From Artemia franciscana (taxonomy: Eukaryota; Arthropoda; Branchiopoda; Anostraca; Artemiidae): 64,000 bases of DNA. Shown here in pieces: positions 1 through 10,747 of the stretch. The number at the start of each line of letters is the position of its first letter. The first letter of the stretch is position 1. The translations under genes were made by a program, and so were the position numbers. The notes under the pieces are model-generated. The model was not told the origin of the DNA and made no database searches. It worked only from the letters and a program-made list of their open reading frames with translations. Location: positions 57,371,866 to 57,435,865 of the forward strand of contig NC_088866.1 in assembly GCF_032884065.1 (NCBI RefSeq), in the 5' to 3' direction.

Positions 1-300
1 TTAAGTACAACTAGCATTTTTTCGCCAAACTACCCCCCCCCCCTTAGATCAAACCCTTCCTTGCCTCAAGTTCTGTTGCACTCTGATAGTTCTGTCTCCT
101 CTCTTTTATTTATTAATTTGCAGCCCAAAGGTAAATTTTCTTGGAAAATACAAATTAGGGTTGAATAACAGATAATTCAAGTTACATCAGACACAAACTA
201 ATACTAAAACTCACAAAATAATGATAAAATAAAAGGAAAAATTCCAGAAACATTTGAGTGAAAAATACTACTGACATTTGATTACATCCCCCTAACATAT

Positions 301-374
301 ACTTAAGGAATTTTCTTGTCTTTGCAGATAGTTTTTAATACCTTTGCTCAATTGCAGCTCTTTTTAAGGTCTAA
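301..374 (-). pseudogene. decayed duplicate of the exon at 691-844
   Basis: Read on the minus strand, this segment matches the 3' part of the exon at 691-844 and its splice donor. The shared landmarks are the stretch around CTTAAAAAGAGC, the GACAAGAAAAT block and the donor region TTAAGTATATGTTAGG, against GTAAGTATGTGTTAGG in the better copy. Small indels break the reading frame and the donor GT is lost, so it is a dead exon copy. The flanking intron also looks weakly duplicated (about 120-300 against 500-690), implying an old tandem duplication of roughly 380 bp. Confidence 0.5.
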
Positions 375-690
375 TTTATTGTTTTTAAGATGTAAATTTC
401 AATAATTTGGTTTTATTTAGTTTTGACATCATGTTTGGGTGGTTTGGGGCTCTTTATTAACTTTCCTAAAATTTCCCTCTGTGTATACAAAATATTTTTC
501 AATCAAATCCAAATAAAAGTTTTCATTCAAACTATAAGCAGCAAATAATGTAAGCGTGTTTATATGATGAAAACTAATACGAAGATTTCAAGAATATTGG
601 CAAAATAACAGGCAAATTTTCAGCAATAGCTGAGTAAAAAAAAAGGAAAAAAATTTCAGGTTTGATAGCAACATCCTAACACATACTTAC

Positions 691-844
691 TGTATTTTCT
701 TGCTCTTTCCAAATAAGCTTCCATAGCTTTGCTAATTTTCTGCTCTTTTTTAGGCTCTAGTGATGTATCATAGGGCACTGGGGAGCCAAAAGAATCTTTT
801 TCAACAGTTGATCCTTCATTTGACGCCCAACTTGTATTTATTCC
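691..844 (-). CDS. internal exon of an unidentified gene
   Basis: This is a 154-bp open segment bounded on the minus strand by a strong acceptor (pyrimidine-rich TTTCTTTTTGATTCTTAG just above 844) and a near-perfect donor (GTAAGTATG at 690-682). Read from its first base it gives 51 uninterrupted codons plus one base. The peptide opens GINTSWASNEGSTVEKDSFG, continues through a PVPYD segment, and ends in a Lys/Glu/Ala-rich helix-like stretch (KKEQKISKAMEAYLERARKY). The open frame, the good splice sites and the dead copy beside it support a real exon. I do not recognise the protein. The rest of the gene is not visible; neighbouring exons would lie at higher coordinates (5') or to the left of the window (3'). 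Confidence 0.55.
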
Positions 845-1860
845 CTAAGAATCAAAAAGAAAACAATTTTTAAAGCACATAAATTACAAAAACAAAGGAA
901 AAGGAACCACACAACAATATTCTTAAGACAAATTCTTAACTCTGATTCAACTTTGATTTCAAACAGTCCAATAAGTGTATCTGTCTGAACTGTCAATTTA
1001 TTTTGCTGCAAGTGGTCAATAATATAACTAATCACTAGTACAATCGATATCACTTACAATAGTGCACGTAGCAAGAGCTAGATAGTGTAATTTGTTCTTG
1101 CCATAAATATATAAATGTGAGTCAAGATTGTGAGTTGGCAATTCCTGGTGCGTCATGGAAAGAATTTTTCATCAACAGTTTAGGTGAAACCCAAAATCAC
1201 AGCAATGGCAGATTGTATTAAAAACTAATCAGAAGTTTCAAAATGACATGCACAGAACTCCTGTAGCCTATTATTTACAACTCCTTCCACTTTTATTTAA
1301 CAATTCTTTATAACTAACTCCCGAATTGTCACTACTGTCTGAATTTTCGTTTCATTTGTAGCGAGATTTTGAAGCAGTTTCCACAAATGTGGTTATAATA
1401 ATCAAATAAGAGTTTGAAAAGAAAGAGAATTTGAGTTAGGTAATTCAAGTGTATTTTCATCATTAAATGCACCAATTCTCCTCTGCTCACAGGGCTTTCA
1501 GTTAAAATTGATTTTAAATTTTGAACAGCCACATCTACCACCTGCTTATATTTTTGTGAATCAACTTGATCTGTAATAGTTGATCAACAGGTTTTTGTTG
1601 GACCATTGAAACACTTTGCTGACGAAAAGATAGATTCACAAATGACACACAAATGGTAGCAGAAAAATAGCTTTAAATGTGTTTCTGAGTTAAATATGAC
1701 AGCATCATGTATCCACACATACATTAGCCTAAATTTATTAGAGCCATTTGTCAATGTATTGTTTGCTTTAGTTTTCTGGCTTAAAAAAAAATTCAGGATC
1801 TGGGAGATACACTTAGAAAAAATTCCAGGGTTTAAAAAAAAAATTTGAATATTTGAATTT

Positions 1861-1864
<4 letters not shown>
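845..1864. other. non-coding stretch, no supported gene
   Basis: AT-rich sequence that may be intron of the minus-strand gene whose exon ends at 844. A short open segment on the minus strand (1332-1541, containing VVDVAVQNLKSILTESP) has protein-like composition and an AG just upstream of its GTGGTAGATG, but no convincing donor, so I do not call it an exon. Confidence 0.3.

Positions 1865-1951
<87 letters not shown>
1865..1951. repeat. (TA)n microsatellite
   Basis: About 87 bp of uninterrupted TA dinucleotide. It makes spurious Ile/Tyr open frames on both strands. Confidence 0.98.
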
Positions 1952-1953
<2 letters not shown>

Positions 1954-3197
1954 AGCTGACCCCTCCCATGCATTGCTGAGGTGCTGCATACCCCAGCAAC
2001 ATGTGGAGTGTCAGCTAGTCTCCCCTAAATCCCCCCTGCTACTGGCAGGTTTAGAACATTTTGCATATGTGGATATAACATTTCAGAATACAATGAAATA
2101 AGAAAATTTTTTTTATTATAGTGTTTATTTCAGAAAAAGAATCTTGTCTGAAGATTACAGTTTATACAGTTTAAGATGTGTTCCAGTAGCAACTATCAAG
2201 CTTGGAAAGTGTTGAATACCAAAATGAATGGTATATTTATCTTTTAGCTAACAAATTATTCAAACAACAACAAAAATTACCAGATACTCTTTGCATATAA
2301 TTTGGCTAATGATGGTGCTACATTCCTTTTCTAACTAACAGCAATAACAAAAAAATAAAAATACCATTTAATCCCCTAACCAACATTCTTTCAAATATGG
2401 TAGTTTATAATTGCCACTATTGTGGAAACTGTACCAGTTCCTCCCTCTAATACCTAAATAGAGCCCCAATCTGTATACAAACATTTACTGATTTGTTTTT
2501 ATTCTCAAATTGACATTATAAGCTAGCTATTTATGAGAAATGCATACAAAAATAGTGCAAACAGCAAAACCTTTATCATTCTAAATCCAAACAGTAGTTT
2601 GGCACTGTACAAAGTAGGTATATTGTATCTAGAAATGATATTTAAAAGGAAATTTGAATGTGTCCTTTTTTATTGTAGCTAGTTCAGAGAATAAATCTTG
2701 TTCCAAGATTCTCAAAATTTATTACCATTATCTGCTGGATTTAAACCCCAGCAATTTTGTTATACTTTTCTGGACACACATCAGACAGAAAATACTAGCT
2801 ACCATTCATGGCTCCTTCTAATTATAATAGGCTAATTACTTTTAATACAATTACATTCCAGCTCTTACCCCATTTGGGTCCATATATATCCATAAGCTAA
2901 TAACAAAAGCTAGCTGATAAGTAAGGTCATATGACCTTACTTGGCATTACAAACCTAAGGATGAGAAATAAGAACACACAAAACAATACAAACTTATAAA
3001 TCAGCCAACTATTGTATATAGCCTAGGGCAAAGGTACGTTGTTCTAACATATTAAGATTTCACTACACTTTAATCCATGTTAATTACCTTATCTTTTACC
3101 TGATTTAGGGTATCTGAATGACAACAAAGATATCATTCATTGGAGTTTTTGCCATTCAGAACGATTGATAGTTTTGTTCATATCATAAGGAAATCAA
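1952..3197. other. non-coding, AT-rich, no gene seen
   Basis: No open frame or repeat that I recognise, apart from the perfect palindrome at 2919-2942, listed separately. Confidence 0.4.
2919..2942. other. 24-bp perfect palindrome
   Basis: The half-site AAGTAAGGTCAT is followed directly by its exact reverse complement. The core contains AGGTCA and TGACCT separated by TA, an inverted pair of nuclear-receptor-type half-sites with 2-bp spacing. Function is unknown; it could be chance or a TE remnant. Confidence 0.4.
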
Positions 3198-3199
3198 TA

Positions 3200-3654
3200 C
3201 ATAAGGAAACATGTTAACAAAACATGTTTTACTTCATAAAATGTGGAACAATCCTAGTAAAAATATTTTGCAAGAGGAGAAGCTTGATCTTCACTTTCTT
3301 CACCATCGTACAATTTTTTACAAAATTCTGAGAAATAAACATGGATTCGACTGCATTATCTTGCTTTCAAATAATCTATATATGCAATTAAATACCATCA
3401 GTGCCATTTACTAACTTCTCACAAAAAATTACTGATAAATTATGTTTTCTTAGATTAGATAGATGTGAGTTGGGTGTTTGTTCATAAATAATTTTCATAA
3501 CTTAGAGAATAGACACAAATATTGAAAAATGTGATAGAATAAATGGAAATACAAGAAAAATAGTGAAGATGAAGGCTCTCCTTCTGCAAAACATATTAAC
3601 TAGGATTGTTCTGCATAAAATGAAGTAAGAATTTTCTTAACACGTTTCCTTATG
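3200..3654. mobile_element. palindromic MITE with TA target duplication
   Basis: A 455-bp element whose two ends are inverted repeats of about 105 bp at roughly 80 % identity. The left arm starts CATAAGGAAACATGTTAA and the right arm ends ACACGTTTCCTTATG. Both arms contain the block around GGAACAATCCTAGT and a stretch around GATCTTCACT/AGTGAAGATG. It is flanked by TA at 3198-3199 and 3655-3656, the target duplication typical of Tc1/mariner transposons, so I read it as a non-autonomous mariner-type or foldback element. It has no coding capacity. Confidence 0.6.
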
Positions 3655-3656
3655 TA

Positions 3657-4309
3657 CTACTTGAACCCGAGGCTTATATTGAAAAACTGAGTAATATTTA
3701 TTTAGTTTCTGAAAAGATTAATTCCATGATTAATGTCTGTCAGAAAAAAAGCTTTCAAGCCTATAATTAAACCTATTACCTAAGGGCAAGGGGAATAGGA
3801 TCTAATTTTAACAGCAGTGATTATGTTATTTGAAAAGAACAGTGCATGGGATGTCAAAAGTAAAAAAAATTTTCTATCTGATTCTTGTTTTATTCAATTA
3901 GTCAAAGACCACACTGCCCTTCCATATCAAACAAACACAAGTTAGAAACAACAGAAAAATTCTCTCAAGACAGTGGAATTAAATTCAGTGAATATTTTGG
4001 CCCTATGTCCAAGGGCTGTCTTCAGCACAACACCAAACCAATTAAAAATAAAAATGTTTTTGAAAAATATTTTTAAAGCAGCCATAGCATCCTTACTTCA
4101 ACAGACATCAACCAGGACTGATAAATAAAATAATGTAAAATGATAATTTCAATCAAACAAAACAGAACAAAATAATAAAATTCAATTTTTCAAAAATAAT
4201 CTTGCTTTTTTGGGTAAAAAGACTTTTTGTAATTAGAGCATAAAGAATTTTGTGAATACTTCCCCAAGCCCATATTCAAAGAAATATTATTATTTATTTT
4301 GAGACTAAT
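3657..4309. other. non-coding, no gene seen
   Basis: AT-rich sequence without supported coding potential. The right part abuts the 3' end of the minus-strand Penelope copy. Confidence 0.3.
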
Positions 4310-5250
4310 TTTGATTGATTCCAATACCATCTGTTTTATCCCCAAATCATTACTAATGAGAGAATGTTTCTTAAAAAGTATTGAGTGGGTGGGATTATTA
4401 AATATATGGCAAGCTAAAGCAGAATCAAGGGAGTTATAAGAACTATTAGAAATTAATGCTTTGTCTATGTCTTCTTTATGCTAGTGTAGCCATTTTTCTA
4501 GATTCTGATGAGTTCTACCAACATAGTAATTGCCACAGCTGCAATGTATTAAATAACTCCTCTTTGGCAAGTAACAGGGGTTTTATCTTCACAAGAGTTT
4601 CAAAAATCTGTGATTTTAAAATTCTTAGTGAAAACTACATAGAGGTTATTTTTTGTGCAAACATTTTTCATTTTGTTGTCATCTTTGGGATGTAAAGAAG
4701 ATAGATTGTACTTGTGGGCTTATCAGGAGCCTCATATTGTGATACATCTTCAAACTTATGGTAAAGTCTTTTTAGTCTATGGTTAATTACATCATTGACA
4801 AAAAGAATGGGGTATCTGCTACCAAAAATAATATCTTTCATAAAATTTATTTCTGCATTTATATGCAAATTGGAACAAATGTTCAGAGCATGGTCAATGA
4901 GAGAAGTTACAACTGCTCTTTTAACTTGTGGGGAGGGGGGTGATTTAAATTAAAATGAAGATATCTATTGTTTTACATTGGTTTTCTATACATAGTAAAA
5001 TCTAGTTTATCAGAATTACAAATAATTAACACATCTAAAAATGGTAGTTTATTTCCAATTTCTAGGGTAAACTGCCAATTTCTATCATAAGTTTTAAGAT
5101 GATCAAAGAAACCCTAAACATTTGCTCTAAGTCGTATATAAATACAGAAATAGTTTTTATCAGAGATATTCCTTTTGGTCACAAATACTCCATTCCTTTT
5201 GTCAGTTATATAATGAACTGTCAACTTAAAGATATTCCCATGAAATCAAA
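4310..5250 (-). pseudogene. Penelope-like element, RT C-terminus plus GIY-YIG (broken)
   Basis: Read on the minus strand, frame fragments give the hallmarks of a Penelope-like retroelement polyprotein. First come the RT thumb motifs GNKLPFLDVLI and DFTMYRKP (about 5060-4990), then NLHINAEINFMKDIIF and a YLLYIPKM segment (4870-4670). The endonuclease core CGNYYVGRT, QNLEKWLH and HKEDIDKALIS follows at about 4570-4450, and ISNDLGIKQM near the end. Stops and frameshifts interrupt it repeatedly and the N-terminal RT is missing. In life the RT copies RNA and the GIY-YIG nuclease nicks target DNA. It lies head to head with the plus-strand copy that starts near 5270. Confidence 0.75.
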
Positions 5251-5269
5251 AATATTTCACAATGTGTGA

Positions 5270-5788
5270 AATATTTCGACAGTTGACAGTCATATAAGCC
5301 CTCAAATATATCTTCCATACATTCCAAAAGTCAAAACAGAATTAAAAAATATTTGGATAAAAAATAACCTATATGTAGTTTTCACTATTTTTAAAATCAC
5401 AAATTTCTTAAACTCTAATAAAGATAATACCCCAGTCACTTGGCAAAGAGGGATTTATCAAATATCATGTGATTGTGGCAACTACTATGTTGGCAGAACT
5501 AATCAGAATCTAGAAAAAAGGCTAAACCATCATAAAGAAGATATAGACATAGCATTAATTTCTAACAGTCCTAATAACTCCTTTGGTTCTGCTTTAGCTT
5601 GCCATATATTTAACATTCCCACCTACAAAATACTTTTTGAGAAATTTTCTCTCATTAGTAATGATTTGGGCATAAAACAGGTGGTTAGGGAATCAATCAG
5701 GATTAGCATTTTGCATAATTTTAATATATATGTATATATATTATATTTTTTCAAAAATGATCAGGAAAACAACACTAAGAAAAGGTAG
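5270..5788 (+). pseudogene. Penelope-like element C-terminus with open GIY-YIG domain
   Basis: An uninterrupted 172-codon frame ending in TAG at 5786-5788. It reads IYLPYIPKVKTELKNIWI, then VTWQRGIYQISCDCGNYYVG, then RTNQNLEKRLNHHKEDI, and closes with ISNDLGIKQVVRESIRIS. GIYQIS and NYYVG are the two halves of the GIY-YIG signature, the Arg of NLEKRL is the expected catalytic arginine, and a Glu (VRES) follows at the usual distance. The polymerase part is absent and there is no convincing start codon, so this is a 5'-truncated element and not a functional gene. It is better preserved than the inverted copy next to it. Confidence 0.75.
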
Positions 5789-5910
5789 CATTACTTTGTT
5801 GGAAAACAACTGATAACTCACACTTTAATTGAAAATTCATCAGTTTTAAAAGCTGATTTTAAAAAGGGCTTAAATTTGAATTTGGAATTGAAACAATTTT
5901 TAAATTCCTT

Positions 5911-5980
5911 AAAAAAAACGCGTCAAGTGGTGTGTTCACTTTATTGGTAAGTCAATAATACAAACTGTGATATATTTACC
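5911..5980. repeat. solitary arm of a palindromic element
   Basis: The segment around CGTCAAGTGGTGTGTTCACT and ending in TATTTACC resembles the right arm of the palindromic element at 26430-26861 (GTGTCAAGTGATATGTTCAC, ending ATTTTACC). No partner arm was found to the left. Confidence 0.4.
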
Positions 5981-5993
5981 TCTATGTATACAT

Positions 5994-6219
<226 letters not shown>

Positions 6220-6387
6220 AAATATATATATAAAAATAAGTTGTCTGTCTGTGTGTCTGTCTGTGGATCAGGTGACGTCATGTTTCTGTGTTGACTAGCG
6301 TCATGAAATTAGTTGTCGTCATTTTTGCTATGACGGTGACGTCATTAAAGATATTTAAGACATATATGTTCACGTAGAAATCTATTA

Positions 6388-6738
6388 ATGTTTAAGTTTA
6401 AAATGACTGATGAACTTACAATGGCAAAAGCCGATGAAGATGCTCAAAGAGTCTATGCCAAAAAACTTGCTGCTGATAGAGAAAGTCAGAAAAGAAAGCG
6501 TGCCGAGGAATCAAAAGAACAGCAAGGAAACAGGCTTGAGGCTAAAGAACGCAAAACCGCGCAGTTAGATGAAGATCCACCTGGACAGCAAGAGTCAAAA
6601 CATATCAAAACTGAAAATGATAGCAATGATGATTGGGTTTGGGATTTTGACTCGGATAAGGTCATCAATGCCTACCAGATTTTAGTTAAAAAAACAAAGG
6701 TTCGGCGATATGTATTTCATAGTGAAGCTGAAAAATAA
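6388..6738 (+). CDS. Helitron N-terminal charged protein fragment
   Basis: A 116-codon frame near the element's left end. Residues about 30-55 are strongly charged (DRESQKRKRAEESKEQQGNR), a Lys/Arg/Glu pattern seen at the N-terminus of many arthropod Helitron proteins. It continues with an acidic stretch and ends at a TAA followed by A-rich sequence. It is intact as a frame but cut off from the Rep domain that should follow. I infer a truncated part of the Rep-helicase protein with no independent function. Confidence 0.5.
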   Translation: MFKFKMTDELTMAKADEDAQRVYAKKLAADRESQKRKRAEESKEQQGNRLEAKERKTAQLDEDPPGQQESKHIKTENDSNDDWVWDFDSDKVINAYQILVKKTKVRRYVFHSEAEK

Positions 6739-7139
6739 AGAAGAAAACTGAAAAAAGAAAAAATGTAAAAAACTAAAAAATACTAAAAAGAAAAAACACT
6801 CAAAGAGAAATTACAGACCGGGACACAAATGACGACCAGGACAGAGGGAATATAAATAACGACCGGGACACTCAAAGAGAAATTACAGACTGGGATACCG
6901 GGACACAAATGACGACCGGGACACAGGGAATATAAATGACGACCAGGATACAGGTATTTAAGAATATCGTTCAAAGACAAATTTTTAATTGTAAGAAGAC
7001 CGTTGAAAGAGAAATTTCTAATTGTAAAATGACTGAAGAACCTACAATGGCAACGGTACCACCATCGAAGTAGATAACCAGTGGGTTGTTCCATATTCCC
7101 CATTAGTGCGAAACGTCAACCCCAAGTCAAATTCGTGCA

Positions 7140-8234
7140 TTGTTTGGCATCATTTTAACAACTTGCTCTCCATCAGCTCCTACAGAGTTATGGGAAAAAT
7201 ATAAGTCAAAAATGTCCGAAGATATACTCCATCGAAAACAGTTAGAGACGTCAGATATGACTTTTGATTTTACATCAGAAATTTATAACTACACTTTAGT
7301 TATTATAGAAGATTTGTGCGTACGTATGGCAAACAAACCTCTTCAGGATTTGGGAATGCCTTCACCTAACCGTATCGCTGCTATTTCGACATGTGTAGAA
7401 TTGGATCGTGAAAAAAGTTACAGTATGAATGATCTATTGTCGTATGTACAAAATAACATTTCCAAGTTAACGTCGGAACAAAAAGACATTTATGATACGA
7501 TAGACTCAATTTCAGGACGTATACAACTACCTGCTGATTTCTGTAATTTAGTGACGTCCAAAAATTAATTGATTGAAAAAGTATTTCTGAATATTCTAAA
7601 AAATTATAAAAATAATAAATGGCTAAGTGAAAGAGCGATTCTCGCACCCAAAAATATAGACGTCAACGAAATCAACAATATTGTTTTGACCAAGATTCGA
7701 GACCAGGCAGTCCTTTACAAGTCAGTCGACACAGTTTTGGAACCAAATGAAGCGGTTAATTATCCATCTGAATTTTTAAATTCCATAGATCTTTCAGGGT
7801 TTCCACCACACGTGCTACAACTAAAAATAGGCGTACCAATAATACTTTTAAGAAATATCAACCCACCAAAGCTTTGCAATGGCAGGCGACTTGCCGTAAA
7901 AAAAAACAATGAAAACCTAATAGAGGCCACAATCTTGACAGGGCCTTTTGAGGGTGAGGCTGTTCTTATTCCTCGCATTCCCATGATTCCAACGGATCTG
8001 CCTTTTCAATTTAAAAGATTGCAATTCCCAATTCGATTAGCATTTGCAATCACCATTAACAAAGCTCAAGGTCAATCATTAGAAAAATGTGGTATAGATC
8101 TTAATACTGATTGTTTTTCCCATGGACAATTGTGCGTTGCATGTTCGAGGGTCGGTAAACCTGACAATCTATTTATATGCAGCGACAATTGGACAGCGAA
8201 AAATGTTGTATATTCGCAAGTTTTACGCAGTTAA
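7140..8234 (+). pseudogene. Helitron Rep/PIF1-type helicase, deleted and with one stop
   Basis: One frame interrupted only by TAA at 7566-7568, where the minus-strand copy has GAA. The upstream part (LWEKYKSKMSEDIL, GMPSPNR, LLSYVQNNISKLTSEQ) is the region before the helicase. At YDTI it jumps directly to SISGRIQLPADFCNLVTSKN, so the segment with Walker A, Walker B and intermediate motifs is gone. The C-terminal part keeps LSERAILAPKN, EAVNYPSEFLNS, GVPIILLRNINPPKLCNG, the AITINKAQGQSLEKCGIDL motif, SHGQLCVACSRVGKPDNLF and the final VVYSQVLRS. In an active Helitron this 5'-to-3' helicase unwinds donor DNA for rolling-circle transfer. This copy cannot hydrolyse ATP. Just upstream (about 7065-7100) a scrap VDNQWVVPYSP belongs to the same protein. 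Confidence 0.8.
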
Positions 8235-8400
8235 TTTGTATTGTATCTACCTATCTATCTATCTATATAAAAACGAGTTGTGTGTATGCATGTTTGTTTG
8301 TAAAAAGAGCGTTTGCATATGACGTCATTATTAGTACATACGGCTTTGTATATACACAGACAATGGGAAAGCCAAGAATGTTGTATATTCGCAATTTTTA
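8235..8400 (+). repeat. internal Helitron 5'-end-like repeat
   Basis: A TATC microsatellite followed by TATAAAAACGAGTTGTGTGT and a GACGTCATTATTAGTACATA block. It resembles a second Helitron 5' terminus placed after the helicase stop codon. Matching copies occur on the minus strand at about 9805-9965 and 10840-11000, each also directly after a helicase stop, with no 3' hairpin between. Confidence 0.6.
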
Positions 8401-8407
8401 CGTAGTT

Positions 8408-8575
8408 TAACTCCTGCAGACAAAATGAATGCTTGCCTGAAAAATTCTAATTTATGGGCACACGTAAAAATATTAAAATTAACTACAAATATGCGTGTCC
8501 GATTGCAAAACGATGACTCTGGTCAAACATTTTCAGATCAATTGCTGGCAATTGGAAACGGAAAGCTCCCAGTAG
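8408..8575 (+). pseudogene. displaced Helitron helicase fragment
   Basis: Encodes LTPADKMNACLKNSNLWAHV, then LKLTTNMRVRLQNDDSGQTF and QLLAIGNGKLPV. In an ordinary Helitron helicase this segment lies immediately before the GRIQLPADFCNL segment, which here sits upstream at about 7515. The order is therefore inverted relative to the protein, as expected from a tandem duplication followed by deletion. Confidence 0.65.
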
Positions 8576-8757
8576 TGGGAAAGCCAAAAATGTTGTATAT
8601 TTGCAATTTTTACGTAGTTTGAAACACATATATAAATCTATCTATATTCACAGGTGGTACACAGGGACACAACTACAATGGCGCGTAACTAATATGACGC
8701 GTAACGACTTACGCGCGCGGGGGGGCTTGGGGGGCGCGAAGCGCCCCACCAACTAGG

Positions 8758-8793
8758 TGTTGGGGTGGCGCGAAGCGCCACCCCAACAGCTAG
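8758..8793 (+). other. Helitron 3' terminal hairpin and CTAG end
   Basis: Stem TGTTGGGGTGGCG (8758-8770), loop CGAAG, perfect complementary arm 8776-8788, then GCTAG with CTAG at 8790-8793. A second hairpin with the same loop (GGGGCG-CGAAG-CGCCCC) lies just upstream at about 8731-8748. The terminal hairpin signals termination of rolling-circle transfer. Confidence 0.85.
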
Positions 8794-8806
8794 TATATAT
8801 ATATAT

Positions 8807-9085
8807 GGTAAAATTCAAGTTTAGTGACTTCTTGCTATCTCAGAAAGGGGTTAGACTAGGAAAATGAAACTTTCAGGGATGGGTCTACAGGCTAAAGTAG
8901 GTCCCAGGAAGGTATTTTGAAGTACCTATCTCTACTCCCTCTCCCTCTAGAGGATCCTGACCTTTGATGACCTTTAAAAATATGTGTGTTATAAAAGTGA
9001 AACCTTGCAAAATAGATCTTCTGCTTGAATGAAGTACAACAAATTGTTTTCAGCTTCACAACTTTGCTCAATCCCAAATTATAAG
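8807..9085. mobile_element. GGTAAAATT palindromic element, left half only
   Basis: Starts GGTAAAATTCAAG and carries the family blocks TGACTTCTTGCTATCTCAGA, AAATGAAACTTTCAGGGATG and CCCTCTAGAGG, then the internal AAGTACAACAAATTGTTTTC. It is cut off near 9085 where another repeat begins. The full-length family copy is at 57649-58283. Confidence 0.7.
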
Positions 9086-9632
9086 GTCTTAAAGATATTA
9101 AATAAAAAAAAACAAGTTTTTTTAACAAAAAGTAAGGAGCAACATTAAAACTTAAATGAACAAAATTTACTCTGTATATGAAGTGCTTTTACTCCTCAAT
9201 GCCCTGCTCTTTATGCTAAAGTTTGACTCTTTCTCTTAACTCAACTTTTTAAAATAGTAAAAAACTTTAGCATAAAGAGCAGGGCATTGAATAGGAAAAG
9301 CCCTTTCCATATATGGAAAATTTTCTGTTTGTTTTAAGTTTTAATGTTGCTCCTTACTTTTAGTTAAAAAAAAACTTGTTTTTTTTATTCAATTTCTGGA
9401 CGTTTTTGAATTAATGCATGTTTTGGTCTTGGCTCTCCACACATAAGTAATTAAAACGAAATTTGCATATCAATTTTTTTTTTGGCTAAATGGCTTTCTT
9501 ATAGTTTTAATTAGAGGATTTTGAGAAAAAAAGGAGCTTTTCTTACAAACGTTTTCATTAGTGAAAAAAAATATGTAACTTACAAACTAACTTATGTAAT
9601 GAACTTCCATATTTGTATGTTTTTATTGCATA
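9086..9632. repeat. dispersed palindromic repeat family, left part
   Basis: Contains an inverted repeat. The left arm (about 9104-9230) has AAAAAGTAAGGAGCAACATT and GCCCTGCTCTTTATGCTAAA. The right arm (about 9260-9385) has TTTAGCATAAAGAGCAGGGC and AATGTTGCTCCTTACTTTTA. Related pieces occur at 13962-15054, 48260-48640, 49380-49640 and 49976-50230. The sequence is interrupted at 9632/13962 by the Helitron block. Confidence 0.6.
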
Positions 9633-9972
9633 CTAGCTGTTGGGGTGGCGCTTCGCGCCACCCCAACACCTAGTTGGTGGGGCGCTTCGCGCCCCCCCAA
9701 GCCCCCCCGCGCGCGTAAGTCGTTACGCGCCATATTAGTTATGCGCCATTGTAGTTGTGTCCCTGTGTCCCACCTGTGAATATAGATAGATTTATATATG
9801 TGTTTCAAACTACGCAAAAATTGCGAATAAACAACATTCTTGGCTTTCCCATTGTCTGTGCATATGCAAAGCCGTATGTACTAATAATGACGTCATATAC
9901 AAACGCTCTTTTTACAAACAAACAAACATGCATCCACATAACTCGTTTTTATATAGATAGATACAATACAAA

Positions 9973-10747
9973 TTAACTGCGTAAAACTTGCGAATAAACA
10001 ATATTCTTCGCTGTCCAATTGTCGCTGCATATAAATACATTGTCAGGTTTACCGACCCTCGAACATGCAACGTACAATTGTCCATGGGAAAAACAATCAG
10101 GATTAAGATCTATACCACATTTTTCTAATGATTGACCTTGAGCTTTGTTAATGGTGATTGCAAATACTAATCGAATTGGGAATTGCAATCTTTTAAATTG
10201 AAAAAGCAGATCCGTTGGAATCATGGGAATGCGAGGAATAAGAACAGCCTCACCCTCATAAGGCCCTGTCAAGATTGTGGCCTCTATTAGGTTTTCCATT
10301 GTTTTTTTTTACGGCAAGTCGCGTGCCATTGCAAAGCTTTGGTGGGTTGATATTTCTTAAAAGTATTATTGGTACGCCTATTTTTAGTTGTAGCACGTGT
10401 GGTGGAAACCCTGAAGGATCTATGGAATTTAAAAATTCAGATGGATAATTAACCGCTTCATTTGGTTCCAAAACTGTGTCGACTGACTTGTAAAGGACTG
10501 CCTGGTCTCGAATCTTGTTCAAAACAATATTGTTGATTTCGTGGACGTCTATATTTTTCGGTGCGAGAATCGCTCTTTCACTTAGCCATTTATTATTTTT
10601 ATAATTTTTTAGAATATTCGGAAATACTTTTTCAATCAATTCATTTTTGGACGTCACTAAATTACAGAAATCAGCAGGTAGTTGTATACGTCCTGAAATT
10701 GAGTCTACTGTTTGACCAGAGTCATCGTTTTGCAATCGGACACGCAT
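9973..10747 (-). pseudogene. Helitron helicase C-terminus, frameshifted
   Basis: Two overlapping frames (10747-10256 and 10299-9973) together cover the helicase C-terminus. Motifs seen are NMRVRLQNDDSGQT, SISGRIQLPADFCNLVTSKN, ELIEKVFPNILKNYKNNKW, IGVPIILLRNINPPKLCNG, then after a frameshift at about 10299 (in the KKNN/ENLIEA region) GEAVLIPRIPMIP, ITINKAQGQSLEKCG, QLYVACSRVGKPDNVF and the terminal VVYSQVLRS. Between QNDDSGQT and SISGR a short segment is missing that is still present in the displaced plus-strand fragment at 8408-8575. It lacks all ATP-binding motifs. Confidence 0.8.
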
